From: Coffea arabica
Taxonomy: Eukaryota > Streptophyta > Magnoliopsida > Gentianales > Rubiaceae
DNA: 64,000 nucleotides
Assembly (NCBI RefSeq): GCF_036785885.1
Contig: NC_092320.1
Location: 18,477,557 to 18,541,556 of the forward strand
Reading direction: 5' to 3'
Below the pieces are notes generated by a model. It was not told where the DNA came from and ran no database searches. It saw only the letters and a list, made by a program, of their open reading frames with translations. Both the position numbers and the translations under genes were made by a program. Of the stretch, positions 24,234-35,773 are shown piece by piece; position 1 is the stretch's first letter, and each line of letters starts with the position of its first letter.

Positions 24234-24403
24234 TGTTTGGATTGAAGATTATTTCATTTTATTTACACCTTATTTACACGCACTGATTTGCTTGCATCAT
24301 CAACACATTTTCCAATCACCTTTTTATCTCACATACATTATATCAAAAAAAGTGCTACGGTACTTTTTCACAAAATTATCTCAAATAATTTACAATCCAA
24401 ACA
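24234..24403. mobile_element. MITE, 170 bp, TIR TGTTTGGATTG
   Basis: Perfect 11-bp inverted ends TGTTTGGATTG/CAATCCAAACA. Inside, read in reverse, are AAATTATTTGAGATAATTTT, GTAGCACTTTTT, ATGTATGTGAGATAAAAAGG and TGATTGG. The same core recurs at 39.8 kb and, more decayed, at 2.4, 24.9, 33.4 and 53.0-53.5 kb. Confidence 0.75.
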
Positions 24404-24579
24404 TTAGGAATTTTGAAAAGCACTTTTGGCAAAAGCTAAAAGTTAGTGCTTTTATATGTTTCAAAAAATAAAAATAGACTTTGATAATTTCGTCATAAAT
24501 TTGAACTAACTAAAGAGATAATTAATTACATTTCAAAAATTCAAAAACACTTATGCACATTTTATTAAATTTTTAATAG

Positions 24580-25442
24580 GGAAAATGCACTTTTTATCTC
24601 CAATGTTTGGGGTGTTGGACAATTTAGCCCTCAAAATTTCAGTCAAAATATACTTCATCCTCATAGTTTTGTAATTTTAACCAATTTCATCCGTAAAGTT
24701 TTATGCAAACACATTTCATCCTCATAGTTTCATAAATTTGAACAATTGAGGATAATTGAATGATTGCTAACCAATTTGGATCGAATATCATCAAATGACT
24801 CGCATGTCCAGTTAATAATTGCATTGTTAATACTTAATTCGATCATTGATTAAATTCCATAAATAATAATGAGTGTGTTCGGATAAGAGTTTTTTTTTTT
24901 AAATTTGTGATATGATGTATGTGAGAGAAAAATAAATTTGGATGATTGATAGACAGTTTGAAAAACATGTATATGATACAACAAAACAAAATTTTGCAAA
25001 TAAATGACAATCTAAACAATTCTTTCTTTCACGTTAATATTTTCCTCCAATTGGTAGTGATGGGATTGTTTAAAAATTTTCTCCAATTGGCTATAATGGG
25101 TTTGTTTCTTCACCACAACTTTGTTTCCTCTTGATCTTTTTGTTCAATTTATGATTAAGACGAGAGTAATGGTGGTTGAAAATTTCTTAGTTTTTTTGTA
25201 AAATAAGAAAGTGAATTAAAAACGATATTTGAGGTTTTTGTTGATCCAATATTTTTTGTATTTTACAAACGGGCATGATATGGTCAAGTGATCATGTTTC
25301 ATTCAAATTGCTTGACAATCCATCAATTGTCCTTAATTAGTCAAATTTATGAATCTATGAGGATGAAATGTGTTTACATGAAACTTTAGGGATGAAATTG
25401 TCCAACATCCCAAACAATAGGGATGAAAAGCGCATTTTTTCC
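24580..25442. mobile_element. Fold-back element with long TIRs and a nested MITE
   Basis: The left arm begins GGAAAATGCACTTTTTATC and continues with TTTGGGGTGTTGGACAATTT. The reverse complement of the right end begins GGAAAAAATGCGCTTTTCATC and continues TTTGGGATGTTGGACAATTT. Further inward, CATTTCATCCTCATAG.TTCATAAATTTGA on the left matches the right arm. A decayed GTTTGGATTG-family MITE (24876-25018) sits in the middle, so it inserted later or forms the loop. Confidence 0.75.
24876..25018. mobile_element. Nested decayed GTTTGGATTG-family MITE
   Basis: Starts TGTTCGGATAAGAGTTTTTT and ends GACAATCTAAACA, with the family block TGATATGATGTATGTGAGAG inside. It lies within the fold-back element. 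Confidence 0.55.
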
Positions 25443-27246
25443 ATATTTAATAAATACTTTTATCGAAAGCTATACTAAATGAAGTGCTATTGGATAAGCC
25501 CTCACAATCCCAAATAGGCACTAATTATGCTCTGTGATTACACATATAATACAACCCACAATTATGGAATCAATACAATAAATTATTAATCGTATAAATT
25601 ACAACAAATCCTTGTTGGACAAAACCCGAAGAAACTTGCAGCTTGTGAAATATGAACCAGAACCTTTAAAAATTGGAGCTTCAACCTTGGCACTTGACTA
25701 AGGCCTTGTTAGATACTGCAAAACTTGACACTTGAAATCAAGGCACATTTTACATCCTAGGGACTAAAATTATGATGTCAGACACTACAAAACTTTGCCT
25801 AGAAAGGAAAAAATTGCAATCTAGACTATTTTGATTTGGCTTAATTTGGTTAATTTGGAGCTCTTAGATGGTAAGACATCAATTAACGGTCTAGGTTCTA
25901 ACCTTATAACCCTTTCCTTGGACCATATAATTAAGTTGCTGAAGGAAACAATCATGTCCACCTGTTCTAACTTCTAATGGCTCACAAGACGTACAGTTTC
26001 CTCTTATCTTTTTTGTCTGAATCTGGGTCTTACATGATTTCCAATGTTGCAAGAAGATAACAGTCACACATCACACATCAAAGTGCAAAAGAAAAGGTAT
26101 ATATGGTTCACGGGAAAAGGATCATATAGATTGAAAGGTATGTTACAGTTCTCCATCTGTGTATGAAGACAAAGTTAGCCACTTGAGTCTGTGTCGTATA
26201 CATGGCAAGTTCTGGTATAGTTCTATCTGTTGGGGTTCGAGAAAACCTCCAAATCATAATAGAACCCACATGTGAATCCACATGTGAAGAGCCTCGTATC
26301 GTTGTCAAGCCTGCTTTCACATGGATGATCAGAGGCTTATGGAACTTTAGAGGGTAGCCTTAGGATTGAATGTGTTACTCTCTGAACTACTTCCGGTTTT
26401 AAATTGTATGGTCTGCAGTAAACACTTTGTTCCCCCCTCCTGTAGCTCTGGAAGTTGATTTTGTTATTTACCTTCTATGTATTATGTGAACTTAAACCTT
26501 CAAGATAAAGAATGAATGAATGTCCAAGCATGTTTAACTTTTGTTTGATTAGTTAAGGATGAAATTATGAAAAATGAATTATTTTGCAGCCATTTTTTGC
26601 AAGAAATATCGAGGTTTATACACTATTTTTTATGCAATATAGATTTGATGTTGCAAGAACAATTACTCACACCATGAAAGGCTTTTTGATCATCTCCGAG
26701 ATGAGGACTAGACATGTGGCAGAATATAAGCCAAGTATGAATAGATTCCCACCTTTGCTTGTGCTGAAAAAACGATTAGGTTTGTCCTAAATAATGACCA
26801 TTTTGCTCACAAAGCCATTTTGTTAGTATTTTAGGTTATATATACTTTTTTTTTTTTATGACTTTTAACATTTTAGCCTTCTTATTGAGTTAAGGTCATT
26901 AACTTACCAGTTGGTTCCGTAATATGTGTGTCAGGGCGAATTAGTCAAGTTCGGCCTTCCAACTTAATGATGCATTCACAGATTCAGTTCGACTCTGTGA
27001 TTCCATATCAATGATTGTTCTTGATAGCTAAAGGAAATGAATCTAATATTGATTTTAGTGCGAATTTTGGAGAATTGGGGGTTGTCTTATTTGCGACAAA
27101 GTTGCTCCACATATTTGAATGTCATTTTGGATTATATGAACAAAGGGATTAGTTTATTACTATCTGGTAAAATCAGAAATTTATTTCACAGGCAATCCGT
27201 GAAACAAACTAGCAGTAGTATGTGAAGGTCTCCAAACTTTTCAGTG

Positions 27247-27270
27247 TATATATATATATATATATATACA
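27247..27270 (+). promoter_or_regulatory. TA-repeat TATA region of the GASA gene
   Basis: A (TA)n run of about 22 bp lies roughly 115 bp upstream of the GASA start codon, followed by a C/T-rich leader. It is the best core-promoter candidate. Its length should be polymorphic because it is a microsatellite. Confidence 0.5.
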
Positions 27271-27381
27271 CTCCATTCACATTCTTTACATCAACTGATC
27301 ACTTTCAACACAATTCTCTCTTCCTTTCTCTCGTATATAGATAAGGTGGCTAAGTTTCTTCTCCACTCTGTATGAGAAGCA

Positions 27382-28491
27382 ATGGCGAAGAATCTTAGCA
27401 GCAATGTAACTATTCATGTTTTAATGTTGTTTCTACTGATATCAAGAAACCATGTAAGCAAGAATTCTCTTCATTCCTGTGTCTCTGCACATCCCTTTGA
27501 GCTATACTGCTACATTATATGAAATGCATGTCCAAGCACTGGACTTGGAATCCCGCACTTGAATACAAACAATAGCATTGCATGCAAATTTCATGCTTCA
27601 GATTATTTTCAAGTTAAAATGTAGATGTAAATTTAGACATGATGCTGATGTTCAATTTGACTACAGGGGATGATTACTGAGTCTCCATCTCCAAGTCCTC
27701 AACCTCAGCCTTCAGGCCTCTTTCCAACAGTGAGACACATTAATTAAGAAAATCTCAACCACAATTTTGAAATTGCCTCTCTTTATCATGTTTCTAATCT
27801 TGTTTCAATCTTGCTATTTGTGTGACCAGCATGGTATAACTCCTGGCAGTCTTCATCCTCAAGGTAAGAACAGTGACATGCATGTTAGTTGTAAAGTTTA
27901 AGAAAAGGCTAGAGAACATGCACTTTCCTGCACCAATTTTTCCTCGGAGAATGTGCCACTTGGAAGCCAAATTTTCACTTTTTACTATAACTCGTGACGT
28001 CCATAAACCCAAACAGACAAAAAGCAGGAAATGGAGCAAAAAAGAAGCATTGTGAAATCCCAACTCCCAAAAAAAAAAAAAAGAAGAAAAAAATGCATAG
28101 TAGCACAGGTATTAACAAGTGCCCAATGAACTTTGGAGTTTAGGCGTTTATTAAAAAAGTAGGGTTTAATTGAAAAAAATGTATAGATGAAAGGAACGGC
28201 AATAATTGTCAATGAACGCATTTATATGATAAATTGAATGTGTTTTAGGTGTATTAACGAGTACCACTGAAACCTGACTGACTACATGAATTATTCATTT
28301 GGTTTGCAGAGTGTTCTCCAAGGTGCACATACAGATGTTCAAAAACAGCATTCAAGAAGCCGTGCATGTTTTTCTGCCAGAAATGTTGTGCAAAGTGCTT
28401 GTGTGTGCCCCCAGGCACTTATGGGAACAAACAGTTCTGCCCTTGCTACAACAACTGGAAGACCAAAAGAGGAGGGCCAAAATGCCCTTGA
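27382..28491 (+). CDS. GASA/snakin cysteine-rich secreted peptide (4 exons)
   Basis: The exons are 27382-27453, 27667-27729, 27830-27863 and 28310-28491, giving 116 aa with all joins in frame. GASA (gibberellin-regulated, snakin-like) proteins are secreted, disulphide-rich peptides acting in growth, redox balance and defence. Exon 1 encodes a signal peptide with hydrophobic core VLMLFLLIS. Exons 2-3 give a short Pro/Ser/Gln-rich linker. Exon 4 carries the complete 12-cysteine GASA domain, from ECSPRCTYRCS through CQKCCAKCLCVPPGTYGNK to the terminal GGPKCP. All twelve cysteines are present. Intron 3 holds a MITE-like repeat. The exact family member is not assigned. Confidence 0.93.
28105..28280. 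mobile_element. MITE-like repeat in GASA intron 3
   Basis: The left end AACAAGTGCCCAATGAAC and the right end GTGTATTAACGAGTACCACT share inverted similarity with each other. They also match the ends of a repeat near 45.07-45.27 kb (AACAAGGGCACTCGTTAAAA ... ATTAATGAGTGCG). Both interiors contain ATAATTGTCAATG or TAATTGTTAATG. Boundaries are approximate. Confidence 0.45.
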
Positions 28492-29575
28492 ATTTTCAGG
28501 GCTCTGTTATAACTTATAACTGCCACTTTCTAAGCTTTATGTGTCACTCTCAGTAGAGAAAAGTTTCAACGTACTAGTGCTCGAATATGTTCACTTTTGT
28601 TTGGACCAATATAGTAGTTGCATAATTGTTGTACATCTTTGAATAAGGTATGATTTAGTAGATATTAGCATTATCAATTTCTCTTGACATTTTTCTGAAC
28701 CAGATGTAGTATACAACTTGGAAAATTATTGGCACTACCTTTTCCTACCATATTTTTAGTAGAATGTCTGGTTTTTTCAAGACTAAAAATTATAATGGTT
28801 GAATTTTTTTTTCTTCTAGAGAACATCTTTCTTATGGTTCCTGACCATTCCTTTAAGTCGGAAGTATGCTTGTGACTTTTAACTATGAACTTCAACCATA
28901 TTAGATGATTTCGGGGTATTTTTACCGAAAATGACTTTATTTTTTTTTTTGGGTAATATTAGACGCCAGATTAAAAAAAAAACTGAAAGTGTATCCAAAA
29001 AAACATATCTAACGCTCCATTCCCTCAAATGGCTTCTCTATTGATCAAAATGTTGTACTCTACGGATAAAAGGAATTCACCCAATTTAACAGAAGTGCAA
29101 ATCTAACCTTAGGAAAAAGGAAAAAAAAAAAACACACACACACACACACACAGAAGTGCAAATCTAGAGACAACTGCTAAATGGTTTTACCAAAAAAAAA
29201 AAAAAACAAGATTGTTGAAACAAAAAAACAGTTAATGCGTACCTTACCCTCAACCTCCATTGATTATATTCTGAACTTTGGTTGCGCTTAATGCCAATTG
29301 CTAAGAGTAGGACCAGTATGACGGGTGCAATTTAGTGGACTTGATTATGTTCTAGCAATTTTGATGAATTTGCTAGCCTTGTAATGGAATGCTTTAAGTT
29401 TAAAAAGTTGTTTGACTAGCCTTTTGTTTTCGAAGTGAAGGGCATCCTAATAATTTCAGATCTCTTGCAACTATGCACAAGAATTACCTAGTAAGCTTGG
29501 TACACCTAATCAATTTAAAGATTTGCTCAAACGAGAATTGATCAATTGTAACCATAACTACTCATGAAATGCTAC
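28492..29575. other. Gap downstream of the GASA gene
   Basis: GASA 3'UTR, then AT-rich sequence. It contains one micro-retroinsertion (29089-29166) but no gene. Confidence 0.5.
29089..29166 (+). repeat. Micro-retroinsertion with 17-bp target duplication and (CA)n
   Basis: ACAGAAGTGCAAATCTA at 29089-29105 is repeated identically at 29150-29166. The 44-bp insert is ACCTTAGGAAAAAGG, a poly(A) run and a (CA)n microsatellite. The CA repeat probably grew inside the inserted tail. Confidence 0.7.
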
Positions 29576-29650
29576 AACTTTATTCCCTTTTTTTTTTTTT
29601 TTTGGTGGAGAGGGGGAGGAGGAACAGGAAGTTCGGACGTAACTTTATTC
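29576..29650 (-). repeat. Micro-retroinsertion with 10-bp target duplication, minus orientation
   Basis: AACTTTATTC at 29576-29585 and 29641-29650 flanks a 55-bp insert. The insert reads, on the minus strand, ACGTCCGAACTTCCTGTTCC, a C/T-rich stretch, then a poly(A) tail. Confidence 0.55.
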
Positions 29651-29914
29651 GATACACATTTAATTACAACCAAACTAGAAGAAAGATAATAGAATGAGCC
29701 TTAGAGTCTTCCCCACAGTCGAGTTTAAGATTCACATCATTTATCTGACAGTTAGGGATAGGAAGGCTGTGAGGAGGAGTACGAGGATAAAAAGCAAAAG
29801 AAAAAATGACAACATAAGGAAATTTAAACAGTTTATATATATCATTAGAATATTATGGAAGATCTTTGACAATAACTCCTGCAAATCCACTACTAGTTTC
29901 ATCCGGAGACTGGC

Positions 29915-30142
29915 TTACTCGGGTGTATCTTGTTTTTTCTTGCCAATTGGAACCAAGGCCAACGATGATGAGGGATTACTTGATACAATGGTCTTGAGCT
30001 GTTTGACTTGAGCAATCTCTTCAGTTTCATGGTTATTTGTAAGGGTTTTGACCATAAGATTGCTATGATCTCTAGCAACTGTCTTTTGAGGAGGAGGAAA
30101 GAAGAAATCAGTTGGGAAGAAGTTGTACATTTGACGAGCCAT
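29915..30142 (-). CDS. FFPTDF-motif small protein, copy 1
   Basis: Single exon, 75 aa. It begins MARQMYNFFPTDFFFPPP; the NFFPTDFFFP core is shared with copies at 35.5, 41.8 and 44.2 kb. The middle is polar (HETEEIAQVKQL) and the end Ser-rich, then SLALVPIGKKK. There is no signal peptide or membrane helix. It is closest to copy 2, with matching HETE-AQ-KQL and NPSSSLALxPI segments. A TATA box lies about 154 bp upstream. Four same-strand paralogues with a conserved start and promoter argue that this short ORF is a real gene. The function is unknown to me. Confidence 0.75.
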   Translation of the reverse strand: MARQMYNFFPTDFFFPPPQKTVARDHSNLMVKTLTNNHETEEIAQVKQLKTIVSSNPSSSLALVPIGKKKQDTPE

Positions 30143-30295
30143 GAACCTTTTTTGATAGAGTGATTTTTGGTTCTTGGAAGAAGTAGAGAATTAGGCTAAG
30201 GAGAATAGATATTGTAACTGCCCTGCTTTCAAGGCTCCTTAGCTATCTCAACGGTTTACAGCCCCTCCTCACATATGCATAGAGCCCTCCTGAAA

Positions 30296-30301
30296 TATAT
30301 A
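30296..30301 (-). promoter_or_regulatory. TATA box of FFPTDF copy 1
   Basis: TATATATTTC on the minus strand, next to a CTCTCTCTC run. The flanking AGAGCCAGACT is shared with the copy 2 promoter at 35772-35782, showing that the duplication included the promoter. Confidence 0.55.
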
Positions 30302-31627
30302 GAGAGAGAGCCAGACTCAATCCAAAGTCCAGCCACATGGGGCCAGTCCCTGTTTGCTTAAAACAAATAGGATGAACTTGTTTTGCCAGACAAAAGGAAA
30401 AAAGGTAAAAAAAAATATTAAGAGTAAAAAATATGTGATGACATATTAAGAGTAAAGAACGTTTAAGGCAGTAATTAAATTCCATTTGTCTTGTTTATAT
30501 CTAGACAACTCTAGCAAAGGAATTCACTAAACAGAGTGAAAAGTATAATTAAGTTCATAAAAAATCTCTAGGCAAAAAATTTGTCAGTTGTTGGTGGATT
30601 TGAAGACCTCCATGAGATCCTTTCAATTGTTATTTTTAACTTGCTCATGTTGATGAGCCCAGATGAGATCTAACTTACAATTGATAGTATTTTTTTTCAA
30701 AAAAGAAAGTTAAAAAATTAAAGGCGTTGGAAGAGTTCATATTTGTTTTGATGAAGCAATTAAAACTGGTGATCCCAATTTTCCTCGTTGTTATTGTGCA
30801 CGTAAACTTTGATTCGATCCTTGCCATTTTGAAGTCCAACCCAACACTGTGTTCTATTGATCAATATTGACCTTTCAACCTAATGGCATTGCAAAGTTCA
30901 ACAGGAAATATCTGACGACACTAGTACCGGGCAGTTTCTTGAATTGTGGCTAAACCAGTACACCGGGCCAATTTTATAAGTAGTTTCTTGAATTGTGCCT
31001 TAATTGGCTTCCTTGAACGAAGTCTCTGCTCATATTGAATCCCCTCCCTTTCTCCCTAGATTAGGTTACAGAAATTTTACCATTGCCACAAAAAAAAAAA
31101 AAAAAAAAACCCTGGACCAAGACCATAGATGGGTTATCAGTGACAATCGTCCTGCATAGTATAATATTTTTTGAATGAGATATAATTTTATATGAACTAC
31201 ATATAAAACATCACAACAGAGACATAATTATTATGCATGGAATTCATGTAAACAATAACAGAATATCACATCTTTGTTACGAAGATATATAAGCAGTTTA
31301 TTTAGACTTACAAAATATTTAAAAAATATTATACCATTTAAGAATGATTGATCTGACAATGATTGCTGGCCTGCGCTCCAATACACCACATGCACGCAGA
31401 TGATTAAAAGTGTTACAAAAATGATCTCGTGTAACACGAGCTTAATTTTATTGTTCTTTTGGTGGCTCGTTGATCATGATAGAAGGAGAAAAGCAGGAAC
31501 CTTCAGTTTTCACAAACAAGACATGGTAGCAACTTCAATGCACCACACTAATTCATATATAAAAATTCTCAATCTAGTAGTCCGCTTAATGAGATTTTTT
31601 TTTCCCAAAAAGTATAGTACTTTAATT

Positions 31628-31674
31628 AGTTGTGGGTCATATTATCAAAAAAAAAAAAAAGAGTTGTAGGTCAT
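31628..31674 (+). repeat. Micro-retroinsertion, A-tail only
   Basis: AGTTGTGGGTCAT (31628-31640) and AGTTGTAGGTCAT (31662-31674), 12 of 13 identical, flank ATTATC followed by A14 and G. This is almost a pure poly(A) tail. Confidence 0.55.
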
Positions 31675-33390
31675 TGAAGAGTTATTTAAACTTTTTTAGT
31701 TTACTCATCACATGTAATTCTGGGTTAATTTCACTTTCCACCCTTCAATGCCTGAATTTTTACTTTGGTTTCTATGGGGCACTTGAATCCCTTAAGTATA
31801 AAATCTATCTTGCTTTAATTCCTAAAGTATAAAATTTATTTCAGTAAGCATAAAATTTGTGCTACTTCTAACAACGATTTTACTTGGGGAGAGGGGGGCG
31901 GGGAATCTTACATTTTAGGGACTAAAGTGGTCCATTTACTTTAATCCCTAAAAAATAAAATCTTCCCCACTTTAATTCATAAAATATAAAATTTATCCCA
32001 TTTAAATATAAAAAAATTCTCACCTTTGTTAACGATATTACTTAAGTGGGAGAAATCTTGTGTTTTTCGAGGTAATGTGTCTCATTTTAGATGGATTATT
32101 GCGATGGTACTATGGTTCTTGAGTCGAATAAAAATGTTGATGATCATAAGATTGTTTTTTTTTTCTTTCCTTCTTTCTTATTTTTTAAGCAAAATTACCA
32201 AAGTTTTTATTTTGGCTCTTTATAATTATGAGAAAATCTAAAACTACGAAAGCTTTTCCCCTGAAAAGTTGTAATAAATTGCATATATAATATTTACTCT
32301 CATTCATGTCACCTGAATATTTAGCCTTTTTTTTTCCCTGTTTTGAGCGACCTTTTAGCACGCCTACAAAGAGAGACTCCAAAATTATTGAATAAAAAAG
32401 CAAAATATACCGATAACATTTTAATTCTAATCTCAAATTGTCCTAGAAAAGTTATAATGCCAAGTCTAAATAAAGACTTTCACACATGTCGACCAAGTTG
32501 AACTAAACTATCATATCTTTCTGGTTAGCAGACAACATGTCATCAACCAAAACGCCTACTTCCAAAATTTTAAGGGGTAGTTACAAAACGCCCCTTCAAA
32601 AATTCTCTTCCTCAATTGGCCCCCTCAAAGTTCAATTGAAGTAATCACCACTCTAAACTTTCAATGTTTTCCCAGCTTGATACAATTAAACTTGTAAGCC
32701 AAATAATTAATGAGCTTGAAATTGCAAAAATGCACATGCTAAAACAAAAATGGACAATTATGCCCTTCATGAAAATAATATAGAAATAGGTTTAAAAATG
32801 CTTTTTGTCAATTACATTTGTTGTACTTCCACAATTTTGTATGATTCACAAATGCATGAAAAAAAAAAAAAGGAGTGAAAGAAAAGGATTCCAAAGGTGT
32901 CTCCTGTTTTTAACACCCTCTCATGGAGAAATAACTGTCCTTCTACTCTAATAACTGCATCTTGTATGATAAATTCAAATTCAAACTCTGCCTTTTGGAG
33001 TTGGTTCTACAATATTATTGGGATTGAAAGTTCAGGGGTAGAGCATTAATTAACAGGGTTCCAGATGTTAGTATCTTATTAAAATTTAAGACAAATCGAG
33101 AAAAAGTACTTAACTATAATAGGACAATAAATATGATTTCGTATTTTTACAATAATTTTGTGGTAAACTAGTTCATTTTGTAGGTTGAGATGCTCGGATT
33201 TAGAGGCTCTAGATCCAAATCTCCCTTTCCCATCTTCACTTCTTAAGTCGGAGCCTCCCCTGCTAGGAAAAAAAATTAGTCATATTGAGCATTAGCAAGA
33301 ATAATGCTAGACTACATACGCCACCTTTTAATCAAGCTCAAATATTGCAGGTGAAGACTGGGAAATTATTTGTGATTTGAGATACCCATA

Positions 33391-33490
33391 TTTGGATTGC
33401 AAGTTTTCACATAAAAATTTTCTCAAACACATTTTCAATCATTTTTTTATTTATATATATCACATCTCTATAATATATTGCAATTCAAAC
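33391..33490. mobile_element. Short GTTTGGATTG-family MITE
   Basis: The left end TTTGGATTGCAA is matched by TTTGAATTGCAA in reverse at the right. The interior has TTTCAATCATTTTTTTAT and ATATATCACATCTCTA, as in other copies in reverse. 100 bp, no ORF. Confidence 0.5.
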
Positions 33491-33539
33491 GGTCACATCT
33501 CTACAATAAAATTCCATATTCTCAGGTATATGCTGACAT

Positions 33540-34332
33540 AGGTATTTTGAAGTGTGTAGGTAAAAAATTTTGAGAAATTTTCTGTGATTACTGTAGTTAA
33601 AGTTAATAAAAAACTCGTAGGAGACAAACTTAGGCAAAAACCTATTTTCCAAACAGGCCCCAAGTTTTTTGGATGGCTGTTTAATACTTTACTATATTTC
33701 ACTCTAGAAATTGTAGAAAAATTTTGTAAGATGAAAAACTTTTTTTTCTTTCTTTCTTTTTTCTTTTCTTTCCTCTCTTCTTCTTCTCCCTTCCCCCTCC
33801 CCCTTCCCTCCCTTGCCACCTCTCTTTCCCACTACCGAATGAAGCAGCCACAGAATTTTATTTTTTTTTTGTTTTTTCTCTCTCCCCCTCTCCTCCCCGC
33901 CATCCCTCTTCTCCCTCTTCCCCCTCACTCTTCCCTCCCCCGCCATCTCCCCCTTTCCTCTGCTGGATGAAGCAGCAACAGAAATTTTTATATTTTGCCT
34001 TTTCTCTCTCCCCCTCTCCTCCCCACCACCTCTCCCTCTCCTTCCCCCCTCCCTCTCCACCCTTCCCCTCCTCCGTTGTACAATCTGGTCGAGGGAGAGA
34101 TGGGAGAGAAAAAAGAAAAAGAAAGATCAAAAAGAGGTGGCCGGTGCCAAAGGTGGTGGTGGGTTGAGGTGAAAGAAGAGAAAGAAAATAGAAAAATTTT
34201 TTTTATGTATTTTGGATATCTTAAAGCGTGTAAGTTATAAATTTTAAAATTTTTTAAAATTACTGTAGCTAAAATTGTTTAAAAAAATGATAGAAAATAA
34301 GCTTGGTCAAAAACTTATTTGCCAACAGGCCC
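33540..34332. mobile_element. Composite TIR-family element with CT-rich tandem interior
   Basis: Two same-orientation copies of the family right end occur: 33542-33660 (ATTACTGTAGTTAAAG ... CCAAACAGGCCC) and about 34206-34332 (ATTACTGTAGCTAAAA ... GCCAACAGGCCC). Between them lies a pyrimidine tract with a roughly 127-bp tandem unit; ATGAAGCAGCCACAGAA at about 33839 and ATGAAGCAGCAACAGAA at about 33966 mark the period. The overlapping Glu/Arg/Lys-rich or Pro/Ser/Leu-rich ORFs are by-products of the strand bias. Confidence 0.55.
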
Positions 34333-35411
34333 ATAGTGTTCGGGCCAAGTATTATGTGGGTTGAGTTCAGCAAAATATTTTGATCCATACTTAATTTAGC
34401 TCACACTGCATGGGGCTCACCATGCTACAATTAGGGTCGAGCAGGTTGAGCTCAGGCCGCCCAACCCAATTGACATGTCTATATACAGATTCAAAATTCA
34501 TTTTAATAAAAGAATTTTAATGTGAATTATGAAGTATAAAGAGGAAAAGAGTTATAGTAGTTAAATCTTTTGAAAGTTAATTAATAACTAACATGGGATA
34601 AAGATGATATGGTAACTCTTTTTTTTTTTTTTTTCTTGTTACAACTCTTGTTTTAAGTTGGGCATGAAATAATGTTCGTATTTAAATCAGGCATGAGATA
34701 ACAGCAATCAGAGCATTAGGGATTTATTTTGGCCTCGTTGGGGCGATTTTACCCTCACAATCGGAGTTGTAAATGGAAATTTTAAAAGCGACATTGTGTA
34801 TTAACACAACACATACTTCATACTTCAAACTTTGAAAATACAGATTGTATATATTCAATGGAAAAAAAGTATTTCGTATATTGATTCGGTAGAAAAAAGA
34901 AAAACGGGCAATCAAACTTACTAGTCTGCCTGTTAGTTTTTCAAACAGGGGATTTAGTTATTGATTCAGAAGAGTAATGAAATCGCATACGATCCGGACT
35001 CATCTGATCTTTTATATAGGTATAACCAAGTGGAGAAAATAAAATCCAATCCAGAATTCGTCAAGATAAGCCAAAAAAAATTCTGGCTGAAGTAGGATGG
35101 ATCACGCCAGCAAAATTCTTCCCCGGAAAATACTCATGCTGGTAAACCGTTTTCATCTCTATATCCGCTATCATCAAGGAAAGAAACAGAATCTGATAGA
35201 AATCATTCACGATCAAATTAGCCGAATTTGCATAAAACATGATATCCTTCATCATCTGAGCGATTTTAAGAACCCTTCACAAAACTATATGGCCTCTGAA
35301 ACTCTTTAACGGGTCAAGTACTAATCAAGAGAGCAGAAAGCTAACAAGAAGATAATTGCAACAGTTATGCTTAAAGATCAAATGTTCCAGCAACTCTTCT
35401 GACGTGCAAGC

Positions 35412-35657
35412 TTACTGAGATGGTGCTTCTTGATTCTGTTTACGAATTGGAGCCAAGGCCAGTGATGATGAAGAAGGAATTGCCTTCAGAACCCTGGTGC
35501 TGTTGCTGCTGATCATGAGCTGTTTTGGTTGAGCTGTATCTTCAGTTTCATGATCATTTGTTGTTGTCAAAAGAACTTGCTGGGGATTGCTGTCTCTGGT
35601 AACTGTCTTTGGAAAGAAGAAATCAGTTGGGAAGAAGTTGTATTGGAGACCAGCCAT
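35412..35657 (-). CDS. FFPTDF-motif small protein, copy 2
   Basis: Single exon, 81 aa from the ATG at 35657. It begins MAGLQYNFFPTDFFFPK and has HETEDTAQPKQL, then RVLKAIPSSSSLALAPI. It shares the start with copies 3 and 4 (MAGLQY/MAGLLQY). The protein is soluble-looking, polar, rich in Ser, Thr and Gln, with no signal peptide. A TATA box is about 110 bp upstream. It lies 5.3 kb from copy 1 on the same strand. Function unknown. Confidence 0.78.
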   Translation of the reverse strand: MAGLQYNFFPTDFFFPKTVTRDSNPQQVLLTTTNDHETEDTAQPKQLMISSNSTRVLKAIPSSSSLALAPIRKQNQEAPSQ

Positions 35658-35765
35658 CAAATTCCTGGGGAGATTTTTCTGAGATTAGAATGGAGAGTTT
35701 TCTTGGTTTTGGTTTTGTTGTCAAATGTTGATGCTGTGCTTTGAAGCCTTGTGGCCTGTGGGGCA

Positions 35766-35773
35766 TTTTTATA
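35766..35773 (-). promoter_or_regulatory. TATA box of FFPTDF copy 2
   Basis: TATAAAAA on the minus strand in the context CTCTATAAAAATGCC. It is preceded by AGTCTGGCT, shared with the copy 1 promoter. Confidence 0.65.

Larger units (their letters stand above)
20449..27240. other. Gene-free gap with nested small elements
   Basis: About 6.8 kb without a credible gene. The MITE-like elements inside are listed separately. 25443-27240 looks unstructured, with only short ORFs lacking domains (for example 26108-26320 and 26584-26790). Confidence 0.6.
30302..35411. other. Gap between FFPTDF copies 1 and 2
   Basis: No gene was recognised. It holds a micro-retroinsertion (31628-31674), a repeat with many CTTTAATCCCTAAAATATAAAA-like segments (about 31720-32010), a small MITE (33391-33490) and a CT-rich element (33540-34332). 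The ORFs in the CT-rich stretch are low complexity. Confidence 0.5.

Noticed and set aside
26584-26790. 68-codon plus ORF
   Set aside because: No domain, AT-rich surroundings, no supporting neighbours.
33493-34240. Several overlapping ORFs of 66-128 codons, Arg/Glu/Lys- or Pro/Ser-rich
   Set aside because: Open in multiple frames on both strands because of a pyrimidine tract with a tandem unit; not coding.
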